Of a stretch of 64,000 nucleotides of DNA, positions 7,327 to 15,733 are shown piece after piece. Below the pieces are notes generated by a model. The model searched no databases. It was given only the letters and a program-made list of their open reading frames with translations, and was not told the origin of the DNA. The translations under genes and the position numbers were made by a program. Each line of letters starts with the position of its first letter. The stretch's first letter is position 1. This DNA is from Mesorhizobium sp. B2-3-4 (lineage in GTDB: Bacteria; Pseudomonadota; Alphaproteobacteria; Rhizobiales; Rhizobiaceae): the NCBI RefSeq assembly GCF_006442315.1, contig NZ_VFVY01000014.1, positions 62,001 through 126,000 of the forward strand, in the 5' to 3' direction.

Positions 7327-9096
7327 TCAGGCTGACATCAACGCCCTGCCGGCCGTGGCAAGGCTGTCGCCGCCGTCGATGACGCGGTCTTTCAACGCGC
7401 CGACCTCGCCGAGCAGATTTTCGGCGAAGAAGCGGCAAAGCGGGATGCGATCCTGGTCGGCAAGGGCACCGCGCGCCAGATAGGCACCACCGGCGGCCAG
7501 CGAGATCAGCCTGAGATAGGGCGTGGCGGCAGCCAGCGCCTTGTCCGTCTCGCCGTCGGCCGAGAATTTCTGCAGGACACGCGTTGCCTGCGTCAGATCG
7601 GAGAGCGCCCGATCGAGCGTGCCGGCGGTGCGGCCGAAGCCGTCGAGGTTCGATATGCGCACCGCATTGGCGATATCGGCCAGTTCGCCGATATAGCCAT
7701 GCACGTGCTCGCCGCCGCCGAGCGGCAGTTTTCGGGTCACCAGATCGATCGCCTGGATGCCATTGGTGCCCTCATAGATCGGCGCGATGCGGGCATCGCG
7801 ATAGAGCGCGGCCGCGCCGGTCTCCTCGATGAAACCCATGCCGCCATGAACCTGGACGCCGAGCGAAGCGACCTCGACACCGACATCGGTCGAAAAGGCC
7901 TTGGCGAGCGGCGTCAGCAGATTGGCACGGTCGCGCCAATGCGCCGCTTCGTCGCCGGACGATACGCGCGCGAGATCGATGGCATGGGCGCAGGAATAGC
8001 TGATGGCGCGGGCGATCTGTGTCAGCGCCTTCATGGTCAGGAGATTGCGCTGCACATCCGGGTGATGGACGATAGGCGCCATGCCGGCGCCACCATAGTC
8101 GCTCGCCTTGCCCTGTCGGCGCTCATTGGCATAGGCAATCGCCTTCTGGGTCGCGGTTTCCGCGACCGCGACGCCCTGCATGCCGACGGCCAGGCGAGCG
8201 TTGTTCATCATCGTGAACATGCAGGCCAGACCCTTGTTCTCCTCGCCGATCAGCCAGCCGATGGCGCCGGGGCTGGCGCCCTGGAAGCCGTCGCCATAGA
8301 TCATGGTGCAGGTCGGTGAGGCGTGGATGCCGAGCTTATGCTCGATACCGGAACAGAAGACGTCATTGCGCGCGCCGAGCGCGCCGTCGTCCCCGACCAG
8401 GAATTTCGGTACCAGGAACAGCGAGATGCCACGCGTGCCGGCCGGCGCATCCGGGAGGCGCGCCAGCACCAGGTGGATGATGTTGTCCGTGAAATCGTGC
8501 TCGCCATAGGTGATGAAAATCTTCTGGCCGAAGACGCGGTAGCTGCCGTCGCCGGCGGGCTCGGCGCGGGCGCGCAAGGCAGCGAGATCCGATCCGGCCT
8601 GCGGCTCGGTCAGGTTCATCGTGCCCATCCACTCGCCCGACACCAGCTTTGCGAGATATTTCGCCTTGAGGTCTTCGGAAGCGTGCTTGTCGAGCGCCTC
8701 GACCGCCCCCATGGTCAGCGTCGGGCCGATGCCGAAGGCCATGGCGGCCGAGTTCCACATTTCGAGCGCGGCGACGCCCAGCATGGTCGGCAGTGCCTGG
8801 CCGCCATACTCCTCGGGTCCGGATAGCGCGTTCCAGCCGCCCTCGATCCAGCGGCGGTAGAGTTCCTTCCAGCCCGGAGGCGTGGTGACCGCGGCGTCCT
8901 TCAGCACGGCGCCATGTTCGTCGCCGATCTTGTAGAGCGGCGCCACCTCCTCGGTGGCGAAACGGCCAGCCTCACCCAGCACGGCATCGACCAGGTCCTC
9001 GCCGAGGTCGCCGAACGCACCGCCATCGAGCGCTGGCTTCATGCCGGCGACGTGCTTCAGCGTGAACGCGATGTCCTCGACCGGTGCGCGATACAT
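7327..9096 (-). CDS. acyl-CoA dehydrogenase (long form, with C-terminal extension)
   Basis: An FAD enzyme for the first step of acyl-CoA beta-oxidation. The 589 residues include an N-terminal segment typical of the long form (MYRAPVEDIAFTLKH), the middle-domain motif MNLTEPQAGSDL, the C-terminal YEGTNGIQAIDLV carrying the catalytic glutamate, and an extra C-terminal domain after about residue 470. ATG 9096 has a strong AGGAGG. It starts an operon with the enoyl-CoA hydratase/isomerase gene. A LiuR-like palindrome lies 82-97 bp upstream, suggesting control by a MerR-family regulator of acyl-CoA metabolism. Confidence 0.95.
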   Translation of the reverse strand: MYRAPVEDIAFTLKHVAGMKPALDGGAFGDLGEDLVDAVLGEAGRFATEEVAPLYKIGDEHGAVLKDAAVTTPPGWKELYRRWIEGGWNALSGPEEYGGQALPTMLGVAALEMWNSAAMAFGIGPTLTMGAVEALDKHASEDLKAKYLAKLVSGEWMGTMNLTEPQAGSDLAALRARAEPAGDGSYRVFGQKIFITYGEHDFTDNIIHLVLARLPDAPAGTRGISLFLVPKFLVGDDGALGARNDVFCSGIEHKLGIHASPTCTMIYGDGFQGASPGAIGWLIGEENKGLACMFTMMNNARLAVGMQGVAVAETATQKAIAYANERRQGKASDYGGAGMAPIVHHPDVQRNLLTMKALTQIARAISYSCAHAIDLARVSSGDEAAHWRDRANLLTPLAKAFSTDVGVEVASLGVQVHGGMGFIEETGAAALYRDARIAPIYEGTNGIQAIDLVTRKLPLGGGEHVHGYIGELADIANAVRISNLDGFGRTAGTLDRALSDLTQATRVLQKFSADGETDKALAAATPYLRLISLAAGGAYLARGALADQDRIPLCRFFAENLLGEVGALKDRVIDGGDSLATAGRALMSA

Positions 9097-9177
9097 GTTC
9101 TGCTCCTCCTGGCGACCAACCCTATGCGCAAGCGCCGACGCAGACCACCCGTGTTCGGGTGGTCCAGCGACCTTCTT

Positions 9178-9193
9178 TTTACGTAAACGTCAA
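9178..9193. promoter_or_regulatory. candidate LiuR-like (MerR-family) operator
   Basis: TTTACGTAAACGTCAA is a near-perfect palindrome (TTTACGT, two-base centre, ACGTCAA) in the control region of the acyl-CoA dehydrogenase operon. From memory it resembles MerR-family LiuR sites of branched-chain amino acid and acyl-CoA catabolism. No MerR gene is in the window, so the regulator is inferred. Confidence 0.55.
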
Positions 9194-9293
9194 ATTTTGT
9201 CACGTGGATTTTGCAATCGCGCCGGCCTGTACTAAATTCGACCGATGCCGGATCAATCGACCGGCGACAGACCCAGCCGACCGGACCATTGCC

Positions 9294-9530
9294 ATGCTTG
9301 CCAGACCCGACGCCTATCGCTGTATCGAATGCGGCCTGCCCTACCGGGCAACGGGATTTTCCTATTATCACGGCGACCTGGCGAACGGCGCCGCCTACTG
9401 GTCGGATCGCGGCATACTGTGCTCGCCGAAATGCTCGCTCGCCCATCACCGCAAGCGTGCCGCCGAAGGCACGCTGCAACAGGAGCCGGCGCCAGATCCG
9501 TTCGAGTTTCAGCCGAACGGCAGGCGCTAG
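9294..9530 (+). CDS. small zinc-ribbon-like hypothetical protein
   Basis: A 78-residue protein from ATG 9294 with cysteines in two pairs, C10-x2-C13 and C43-x3-C47 (RCIECG and LCSPKCS), as in small zinc-binding proteins, and a polar tail. The aromatic stretch between the pairs (GFSYYHGDLANGAAYWSDRG) looks like a folded domain. I do not recognise a named family. The frame is open further upstream, but that part overlaps the control region of the divergent acyl-CoA dehydrogenase and looks non-coding. The ribosome binding site is weak. A GH25 lysozyme gene follows on the same strand after 69 bp. Confidence 0.6.
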   Translation: MLARPDAYRCIECGLPYRATGFSYYHGDLANGAAYWSDRGILCSPKCSLAHHRKRAAEGTLQQEPAPDPFEFQPNGRR

Positions 9531-9599
9531 TTCCCTAGGGAAGCATTTCTTAACCATAGCGGTTCAGCATTCGCCTTTGATCAACGGGGATTCCCTGTT

Positions 9600-10766
9600 T
9601 TGAAAAGGATGGCGCGCCTCCTTCGCCGCATATTGCTTCTTGCTTTCGCGGCAACAACGGCGATGTCGGCGGCAAAGGCTTCGGACTTTTCCGAACCGTG
9701 GAAGAGTGCCGATCGCGCACTGGTGGTCGATGCCTACGAGTACAATTCCATCGACTGGGCGCAGCTTGCCACCGACAAACGCGTCGCCGCCTTCATCAAC
9801 AAGGCGTCCGACGGCATGCCGCCACCCTATTTCTGCTTCGGCGGCGACACCGAGGTGAAACTGTGCAAGGCGCTCTGGAAACGCCATGCGGTGACGCGCG
9901 AACTGTTCCAGACGCGCAGGGTCGTGGCCAAGGCGCTCGGCATGAAATGGGGTGCCTATCACCTCGCCCGGCCCGGCAATCCGGTCGAACAGGCCAATAA
10001 CTTCCTCGATTTCGCCGACCCTGCGCCGGACGACCTGATGGCTCTCGACATCGAGGGCATCGACCCAACGCAATGGATGTCGCTCGATGACGCCGAGGAG
10101 TTCGTGCGCCAGGTGCACCGGCGCGTCGGCCGTTTCCCGGTGCTCTACACCAACGGCAAGACCGCGCAGTACATCGCCGACAACCGCTACAAATACCGGC
10201 TCCTGTCGCGGCTGCCATTGTGGTACGCGCGCTACAAGCCAGACATCGACGTGCATTTTCCGATGGGTAACTGGCAGAGCTACGCGCTCTGGCAGTTTGC
10301 GGCGCAGGCCAATTGCGGCCGCTTCCGCTGCCCCTACAGGGTCGCCGGCACGCCCGACGATATCGACGTCAATGTCGCGCCGACGGATGCCGCCACACTG
10401 CGCCAGCAATGGCCGTTCGGCAGCCTGATCGACGTGCCCGCGGATTATCTTGCCAGCGTGCCGGTGCCGCTCTCGCGGGAAGCCGCGCTGGCCGGCAAGG
10501 CGACCATCACCTACGCCGATGTGGCGACGCCGCCGACTGTCGAGGAAATGGTCGCGGTGCTCGGTTCGCGCTGGTCGAAACTCCGCGATGGTTTCCGCAT
10601 GCCGGTCGTGAGGACGGTGCCGCAACGGCCTGGTTTCGGCATTGTCCAGTATGTCGCCTGGAAGCGGGCCGGACAGCGTTCGCCGGCACAACTCGACGCC
10701 GCTTTCGCGGCGGCCGCCGACCCGCTCAGCACGGCCTCGACCGAACTCGATCGCGGCCAGCGGTAG
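9600..10766 (+). CDS. secreted GH25 family lysozyme
   Basis: A predicted exported peptidoglycan muramidase of 388 residues. A signal peptide (residues 1-27, hydrophobic RRILLLAFAATTAMSAAKA) is followed by a GH25 barrel: strand LVVDAYEYNSIDW, then MALDIEG with the acidic DxE pair at D150/E152, then FPVLYTNGK and the ALWQFAA motif typical of GH25. The C-terminal 120 residues are unassigned. The start is TTG 9600 with GGGGA about 8 nt upstream; ATG 9609 is the alternative. It is convergent with purD, 22 bp apart. A role in wall remodelling or competition is possible but unproven. Confidence 0.85.
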   Translation: MKRMARLLRRILLLAFAATTAMSAAKASDFSEPWKSADRALVVDAYEYNSIDWAQLATDKRVAAFINKASDGMPPPYFCFGGDTEVKLCKALWKRHAVTRELFQTRRVVAKALGMKWGAYHLARPGNPVEQANNFLDFADPAPDDLMALDIEGIDPTQWMSLDDAEEFVRQVHRRVGRFPVLYTNGKTAQYIADNRYKYRLLSRLPLWYARYKPDIDVHFPMGNWQSYALWQFAAQANCGRFRCPYRVAGTPDDIDVNVAPTDAATLRQQWPFGSLIDVPADYLASVPVPLSREAALAGKATITYADVATPPTVEEMVAVLGSRWSKLRDGFRMPVVRTVPQRPGFGIVQYVAWKRAGQRSPAQLDAAFAAAADPLSTASTELDRGQR

Positions 10767-10788
10767 CCATCTCTCGCCGGTTGAAGCC

Positions 10789-12066
10789 TCAGCCTGCCCG
10801 CTCGCGCGCCACGGCCTGCCAGCCTATGTCGCGCCGGCAGAACCCGTCCGACCAGTCGATCCGGTCGAGCGCGGCATAGGCCCGCGCCTGCGCCTCGCCA
10901 ACGGTGGCGCCGGTCGCCGTGACATTGAGGACGCGGCCGCCATTGGCGACCAGGGCGCCGCCATTGATTGCGGTGCCGGCATGGAAAATCTGGACGCCCT
11001 CGCCCGCGGCGTCCTCGACGCCGCGAATGACGGAGCCTTTTTCCGGCGTGCCGGGATAGCCCCTCGCCGCCATCACCACGGTAAGCGCCGCCTCGTCGCG
11101 CCAGCGCACGGAGGTATGCGCAAGCTGACCATCGACGGCGGCGTTGAGCAGCACCAGCAGATCGTCTTTCAACCGCATCATCAGCACCTGGCATTCGGGA
11201 TCGCCGAAGCGTGTGTTGTATTCGATCAGCTTCGGCCCCTTGTCCGTGATCATCAGCCCGGCGAACAGGATGCCGGCGAAGGGCGCGCCAAGCTCGGCCA
11301 TGCCGCGCATGGTCGGCTCGATGATCTCGCGCATGGTGCGCTCGACCACGTCAGGCGTCATCACAGGCGCCGGCGAATAGGCGCCCATACCGCCGGTGTT
11401 GGGGCCGACATCGCCGTCGCCGACACGTTTGTGATCCTGCGCGGTGCCGAAAGGAAGCGCCGTGGTGCCGTCGCAGAGGCAGAAGAAGCTCGCTTCCTCG
11501 CCGGTCATGAATTCCTCGATCACCACTTCCGCGCCGGCAGCGCCGAAAGAACCATCGAAGCAGGAAGCAAGTGCCGCCTGGGCTTCATCCACCGTCATGG
11601 CGACGGTGACGCCCTTGCCGGCGGCGAGCCCATCGGCCTTGATGACGATCGGCGCACCCGTCTTTTCGACATAGGCCCTGGCGGAGGCCAGATCACCGAA
11701 CCGGCCATAGGCGGCGGTCGGGATGTCGTAGCGGGCGCACAGGTCCTTGGTGAAACCCTTCGAGCCTTCCAGCCGTGCGGCGGCCTTCGAAGGCCCGAAG
11801 ACGCGAATGTTTTCGGCGCGCAAATCATCGGCGATACCGGCGACGAGCGGCCCTTCCGGGCCGACCACGACGAGATCGATTTTTTTCTCCCGGCAGAAGG
11901 CGGCGACGGCGGCGTGATCGGCGATGTCCAGCTTGACCAGCTCGGCCTCACGGCCGACGCCCGGATTGCCGGGGGCCGCATAGAGCTTGGTCAGCAGCGG
12001 CGAAGCGGCGATCTTCCAGGCCAGCGCATGTTCGCGGCCGCCGGAGCCGAGAAGAAGAACGTTCAT
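10789..12066 (-). CDS. purD: phosphoribosylamine--glycine ligase
   Basis: An ATP-grasp enzyme that makes glycinamide ribonucleotide, step two of purine synthesis. The 425 residues from ATG 12066 begin MNVLLLGSGGREHALAWK, the family signature, and contain KADGLAAGKGVTVA and the metal-site region KLIEYNTRFGDPECQ. AGAGGTG precedes ATG 12066; an upstream in-frame start would add 21 unconserved residues. It is transcribed alone; a weak candidate promoter lies at 12102-12130. It is convergent with the GH25 lysozyme gene. Confidence 0.97.
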   Translation of the reverse strand: MNVLLLGSGGREHALAWKIAASPLLTKLYAAPGNPGVGREAELVKLDIADHAAVAAFCREKKIDLVVVGPEGPLVAGIADDLRAENIRVFGPSKAAARLEGSKGFTKDLCARYDIPTAAYGRFGDLASARAYVEKTGAPIVIKADGLAAGKGVTVAMTVDEAQAALASCFDGSFGAAGAEVVIEEFMTGEEASFFCLCDGTTALPFGTAQDHKRVGDGDVGPNTGGMGAYSPAPVMTPDVVERTMREIIEPTMRGMAELGAPFAGILFAGLMITDKGPKLIEYNTRFGDPECQVLMMRLKDDLLVLLNAAVDGQLAHTSVRWRDEAALTVVMAARGYPGTPEKGSVIRGVEDAAGEGVQIFHAGTAINGGALVANGGRVLNVTATGATVGEAQARAYAALDRIDWSDGFCRRDIGWQAVARERAG

Positions 12067-12101
12067 GGCCACCTCTTGATGCCGACTTAGAGAGAACAAC
12101 C

Positions 12102-12130
12102 CGCTATTGCTCTCCGGGCGACGGGTCAAG
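12102..12130 (-). promoter_or_regulatory. candidate purD promoter
   Basis: On the minus strand CTTGAC (12130-12125) is followed after 17 bp by ATAGCG (12107-12102). The -35 is a perfect rhizobial match and the -10 is weak. It lies 36 bp upstream of the purD start codon. Confidence 0.4.
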
Positions 12131-12180
12131 GCATCAGGGTGGATTGATCGAAATTGCGCACGGGAACGTTATCCCAGCCG

Positions 12181-12211
12181 AATAGGGGCGCCGACTATCG
12201 GCGTTCCTATT
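12181..12211. terminator. hairpin downstream of the PhyH gene
   Basis: Arms at 12181-12194 and 12198-12211 form a 14-bp stem with two mismatches and a 3-nt loop. It lies 13 bp beyond the stop codon of the gene at 12224-13045, which comes in from the other side, so it is a likely terminator although it lacks a long T tract. Confidence 0.5.
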
Positions 12212-12223
12212 CTGGCAAGTCTT

Positions 12224-13045
12224 TCAGCTCTGAAAAATAACCGGGAACCAGTCCTCGCGCAGCTTCTGCCCGGGCTGCATGCCATGGCCGTGATAGGGCG
12301 GCGAGGTGCGGCCGGGGCGCTCGACATAGTGCGCGTCATCGCCGACCCAGCGCAGCGACAGCGCCCGGCGCCGCGCCGCGGTCAGGTTGCCGCGCGCGCC
12401 ATGCGCGGTGCGGAAGTCGAACAGGATTGCGTCGCCCGGCTCCATCTCCCATTCGAGAACCTTCATCGACGGATCGTTGTCGGGGTCTGGCACCGGCCGG
12501 TAATCGCCTTCGCCAGCATAGAAATTGTCGTCGTTCAGCCAGCGCACCGGCAGCACCATCTTTTCCCATTTGTGCGAACCGGCGATCAGCCTCAGCGTCG
12601 CCTCCTTCACCGGATCGATCGGAATCCAGAAACTCACCGTCTGGCTGCCGTCGACGAAATAGTAGGGAATGTCCTGATGCCAGGGCGTCGGCTTCTGTGT
12701 GCCCGGTTCCTTGACCAGGACGTGATCGTGGAAAAACTGCGCACTACGCGACTGCATCACCGAAGCCGCCAGTTGGGCGGCCGGCGAATTCCTCACCACA
12801 TCGACAAATTCAGGGATGCGCTCCCAATTGCAGTAGTCGTCGAAAAAGCTGCCTTTGCCATTGGCGATGTCGGACGCCGTGGCGCTGCGGTTCTGCATGT
12901 TGCGCTCGATGCCGGCGGCGATCGTGTCGACCCAGCCCTTGAAGGCGCCGCGGATGCAGACTGCGCCGTCGCGCTGGTAGTCCGCGATTGTCTGGGTGTC
13001 GATGATTTCGGTGTCGATGGCGCGCGTAGCGGTCTGGGAAGCCAT
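12224..13045 (-). CDS. phytanoyl-CoA dioxygenase (PhyH) family protein
   Basis: A non-haem iron, 2-oxoglutarate-dependent oxygenase of 273 residues. The iron ligands are visible as H123-x-D125 (PWHQDIPYY) and distal H215 (RTAHGARGN), with an arginine ten or more residues on (RRRALSLRW) placed to bind 2-oxoglutarate. The substrate is unknown. The gene is divergent from a LysR regulator, 90 bp between start codons, so the regulator probably controls it. It stands alone, which suggests a small inducible catabolic or modifying step. Confidence 0.88.
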   Translation of the reverse strand: MASQTATRAIDTEIIDTQTIADYQRDGAVCIRGAFKGWVDTIAAGIERNMQNRSATASDIANGKGSFFDDYCNWERIPEFVDVVRNSPAAQLAASVMQSRSAQFFHDHVLVKEPGTQKPTPWHQDIPYYFVDGSQTVSFWIPIDPVKEATLRLIAGSHKWEKMVLPVRWLNDDNFYAGEGDYRPVPDPDNDPSMKVLEWEMEPGDAILFDFRTAHGARGNLTAARRRALSLRWVGDDAHYVERPGRTSPPYHGHGMQPGQKLREDWFPVIFQS

Positions 13046-13135
13046 GTTGTCCTCCTTTCAGGATCGAGGTGACTATCGCAACGGCAAGTCATTCAGTAAA
13101 ATAATAACTTCTCATCTGGCACATAGGCTTCAACT

Positions 13136-14047
13136 ATGAGTCTCAGCCTCACCCAGCTACGCTATCTCATCGCCGTCGCCCGCCATGGCAGCGTCACTGG
13201 CGCGGCCCGGGCACTCAACATCTCGCAGCCGTCGGTTTCGGTGGCGATCGACGCGATCGAAAGGGATTTCGGCCAGAAGCTTTTCGTTCGCCAGCGAGGG
13301 AGCGGCGTGTCGCTGACCTCCTTCGGCCGCACCGTGGTGGCGAAGGCAAAGCAGGTTCTTGCCGAGACCGAAGAACTCATGAGCCTCGGCAGGGCCAGTT
13401 CGGCGATTGGCGGCGAACTGGTGCTTGGATGTTTCGAGGACCTGGCGCCCTATTTTGCGCCCGGCCTCATCCGCGCCTTTTCCGAACGCCATGGGGCGGT
13501 CGACATCGTCGTACGCGACGAGACGTTCGAGACGCTCGGGCGACGCCTGTCGGACGCCGCCGTCGATCTCGGCCTCACCTACGATCTTGGCCTGCCGTCG
13601 CACTTCGCCCGCATCCTGCTGCACGAGTTGCGGCCGCATGCGCTGTTGCCGGCGGGCCATGCGCTGGCCGAACGTTCCGAGGTCAGCCTGGCTGATCTCG
13701 CCGCCTATCCGCTGATCACGACCGACCAGCCGCAGAGCTGGCAGCATATGCTCGACCTGTTCCGGGGTCGTGGCCTGTCACCCATTGCCGACAGGCGTAC
13801 AAGCTCGTTCGAACTCCAGCGCAGCATGGTGGCGAACGGTTTTGGTGTCGCCATCAGCTACACCCGCCCGCATGGCGACCGCAGCTATGACGGACTGCCC
13901 TTGATCTGCAAGCCGCTGTCGGATCCGTTGCCGATGCAACGGATCATCCTCACCCATGACACGCATCAGCGCGTATCGAATGCGGCGCTCGCCTTCATCG
14001 AGACGGCGAAAGCCTGGTTTTCGACGCGCGATATCTTCTCGTCGTGA
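13136..14047 (+). CDS. LysR-family transcriptional regulator
   Basis: A 303-residue LysR protein. The N-terminal winged helix-turn-helix covers about residues 1-62 (TQLRYLIAVARHGSVTGAAR, then LNISQPSVSVAIDAIE), followed by the effector-binding periplasmic-protein-like domain. The effector is unknown. Its divergent placement to the PhyH dioxygenase gene is the usual LysR layout and makes that gene the likely target. The 90-bp intergenic region is AT-rich around 13090-13115, where the two promoters probably overlap. The ribosome binding site is weak. Confidence 0.92.
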   Translation: MSLSLTQLRYLIAVARHGSVTGAARALNISQPSVSVAIDAIERDFGQKLFVRQRGSGVSLTSFGRTVVAKAKQVLAETEELMSLGRASSAIGGELVLGCFEDLAPYFAPGLIRAFSERHGAVDIVVRDETFETLGRRLSDAAVDLGLTYDLGLPSHFARILLHELRPHALLPAGHALAERSEVSLADLAAYPLITTDQPQSWQHMLDLFRGRGLSPIADRRTSSFELQRSMVANGFGVAISYTRPHGDRSYDGLPLICKPLSDPLPMQRIILTHDTHQRVSNAALAFIETAKAWFSTRDIFSS

Positions 14048-14092
14048 GATGACTCGCTTACGGGACAACTTCGATCGGCCATGGAGCAAGGC

Positions 14093-14671
14093 ATGACTAT
14101 CCTCATCATCCGCGCCGTTGTCGCACTGGCCCATATGGTCGAAGATCGGGATTTCAGCTTTTTTGTCGAGGCATTCCATGAGCCGATCTTCGGCCGGCCG
14201 GTGGCGCAGTGGCCGCGCACGCCTGTCCCGGCCTATCGAAAGGACTATCGCGCCCACGTTGAAAGCGAGTCGGCGGGCGACGCAAGCGATGCGCTGTTCC
14301 TCGCCTGGGGCGATCAGGTGCCTGTCGGGCGGGCAATGATCAGCCGCAACTGGAACAATTACGCACTGGTCGACAATATCGCCGTCGACGCGGGCTGGCG
14401 CGGCGCGGGTGTCGGCCGCCTGCTGATGGACGCCTGCGTGGCGTGGAGCCGCGATGAGGGCCTCGCCGGCATCATGCTGGAGACCCAGAACAACAATATC
14501 GCCGCCTGCCGCTTCTACGAACGCTACGGCTTTGAGCTTGGCGGCATCGACCGCCTGCTCTATCGCGGGCTTGATCCGCAAAGCCGGGAGATCGCCCTGC
14601 TCTGGTATCTGCGGTTCGACGAGCGTCTTAAAAGACGCGTTGCGACCGCCACCGCCGACGAGCAGCCTTGA
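14093..14671 (+). CDS. GNAT family N-acetyltransferase, streptothricin acetyltransferase-like
   Basis: Transfers an acetyl group from acetyl-CoA. In 192 residues, the acetyl-CoA loop VDAGWRGAGVGRLLMDAC and the segment GIMLETQNNNIAACRFYERY followed by GFELGGIDRLLYRG resemble streptothricin acetyltransferases. The substrate is not proven and the N-terminal half is divergent. I chose ATG 14093 because GGAGCAAGG precedes it; ATG 14081 would add four residues. It is on the same strand as the LysR gene upstream and ubiA downstream (31 bp), but a functional link is not evident. Confidence 0.85.
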   Translation: MTILIIRAVVALAHMVEDRDFSFFVEAFHEPIFGRPVAQWPRTPVPAYRKDYRAHVESESAGDASDALFLAWGDQVPVGRAMISRNWNNYALVDNIAVDAGWRGAGVGRLLMDACVAWSRDEGLAGIMLETQNNNIAACRFYERYGFELGGIDRLLYRGLDPQSREIALLWYLRFDERLKRRVATATADEQP

Positions 14672-14702
14672 CGCCCGACTGCGTCGCTGCCACTCCATAG
14701 GC

Positions 14703-15686
14703 ATGGAAACCATCCAGTCGAAAGCGGCCCAGGGCCGCGTTGCCGATGCGCCGAACGGCCATTGGGTCTACCGTGTGCTGCCGCGCGCGATCTGGTCCTA
14801 TGCGCAGCTTGCGCGGTGGGACAGGCCGATTGGCTGGCAGTTGCTTCTGTGGCCATGCTGGTGGTCGGCAGCGCTCGCGGCGAGCGCTTATCCACGACCC
14901 GGTGACCCGCTGCTCTCGCTGCTGCCGGCGCCCTTGTACCTCGTGCTGTTCCTGGTCGGCGCCATTGCCATGCGCGGTGCCGGCTGCACCTATAACGACA
15001 TTGTCGACGAGGACATCGACAACCAGGTCGAGCGCACCCGCTCGCGTCCGCTGCCGTCCGGCCAGACGACGCGGCGGAGGGCCTGGCTGTTTCTTCTCCT
15101 GCAAGCCCTTGTCGGCCTTGCGGTGCTGCTGCAGTTCAACAGCTTCGCCGTCCTGCTCGGCGTCTGCTCGCTGGTCATCGTCGCCGTCTATCCATTTATG
15201 AAGCGGATAACAAACTGGCCGCAATTGTTTCTCGGCCTTGCCTTTTCCTGGGGCGCGCTCATGGGATGGGCGGTCGAGTTCGGCGACCTCGATGGCCCCG
15301 CCATCATGCTCTATATCGGCTCGATCCTGTGGGTGATCGGCTACGACACGATCTATGCGCACCAGGACAAGGAAGACGATGCCATTGTCGGCGTGCGCTC
15401 CACCGCGCGGCTGTTCGGCGACAACACCAAGTCATGGCTGGCAGGGCTCTATGGCGGCACGCTGGTTTGCTTCGCCATCGCCTTCGCTTCGGCGCAGGCT
15501 CCCGTGGTGGCGCTGGCGGGATTGATTGCCGCCGGCGCCCACATGGCCCGCCAGATCGCGGTTCTCGACATCAACGATCCGGACCAGTGCCTGCGGCTGT
15601 TCCGGTCGAACAACCAGGTCGGCTGGCTGGTCTTTCTCGGCCTGATCGGCGGTGCGCTTTGGGTGGCGCTGAAGCCGCTGGTATAA
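14703..15686 (+). CDS. ubiA: 4-hydroxybenzoate polyprenyltransferase
   Basis: A membrane prenyltransferase that attaches the polyprenyl tail to 4-hydroxybenzoate in ubiquinone synthesis. The 327 residues have eight or so hydrophobic segments and both aspartate-rich motifs: NDIVDEDID at about 101 and DTIYAHQDKEDD at about 220. ATG 14703 is chosen because the frame upstream overlaps the acetyltransferase gene. Its prenyl donor would be made by the polyprenyl diphosphate synthase at 29753-30769. A rhizobial palindrome follows the stop codon. Confidence 0.95.
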   Translation: METIQSKAAQGRVADAPNGHWVYRVLPRAIWSYAQLARWDRPIGWQLLLWPCWWSAALAASAYPRPGDPLLSLLPAPLYLVLFLVGAIAMRGAGCTYNDIVDEDIDNQVERTRSRPLPSGQTTRRRAWLFLLLQALVGLAVLLQFNSFAVLLGVCSLVIVAVYPFMKRITNWPQLFLGLAFSWGALMGWAVEFGDLDGPAIMLYIGSILWVIGYDTIYAHQDKEDDAIVGVRSTARLFGDNTKSWLAGLYGGTLVCFAIAFASAQAPVVALAGLIAAGAHMARQIAVLDINDPDQCLRLFRSNNQVGWLVFLGLIGGALWVALKPLV

Positions 15687-15690
15687 GCTC

Positions 15691-15720
15691 CCTTCTCCCC
15701 GTCACTATGCGAGGAGAAGG
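15691..15720. repeat. rhizobial intergenic palindrome (copy 1)
   Basis: CCTTCTCCCCG (15691-15701) and CGAGGAGAAGG (15710-15720) pair with one mismatch around a CACTAT-type centre. Two more copies of the same element lie at 63381 and 63475. Here it sits just after ubiA and may also serve as its terminator. Confidence 0.65.
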
Positions 15721-15733
15721 CGGCGGCAGCTAG

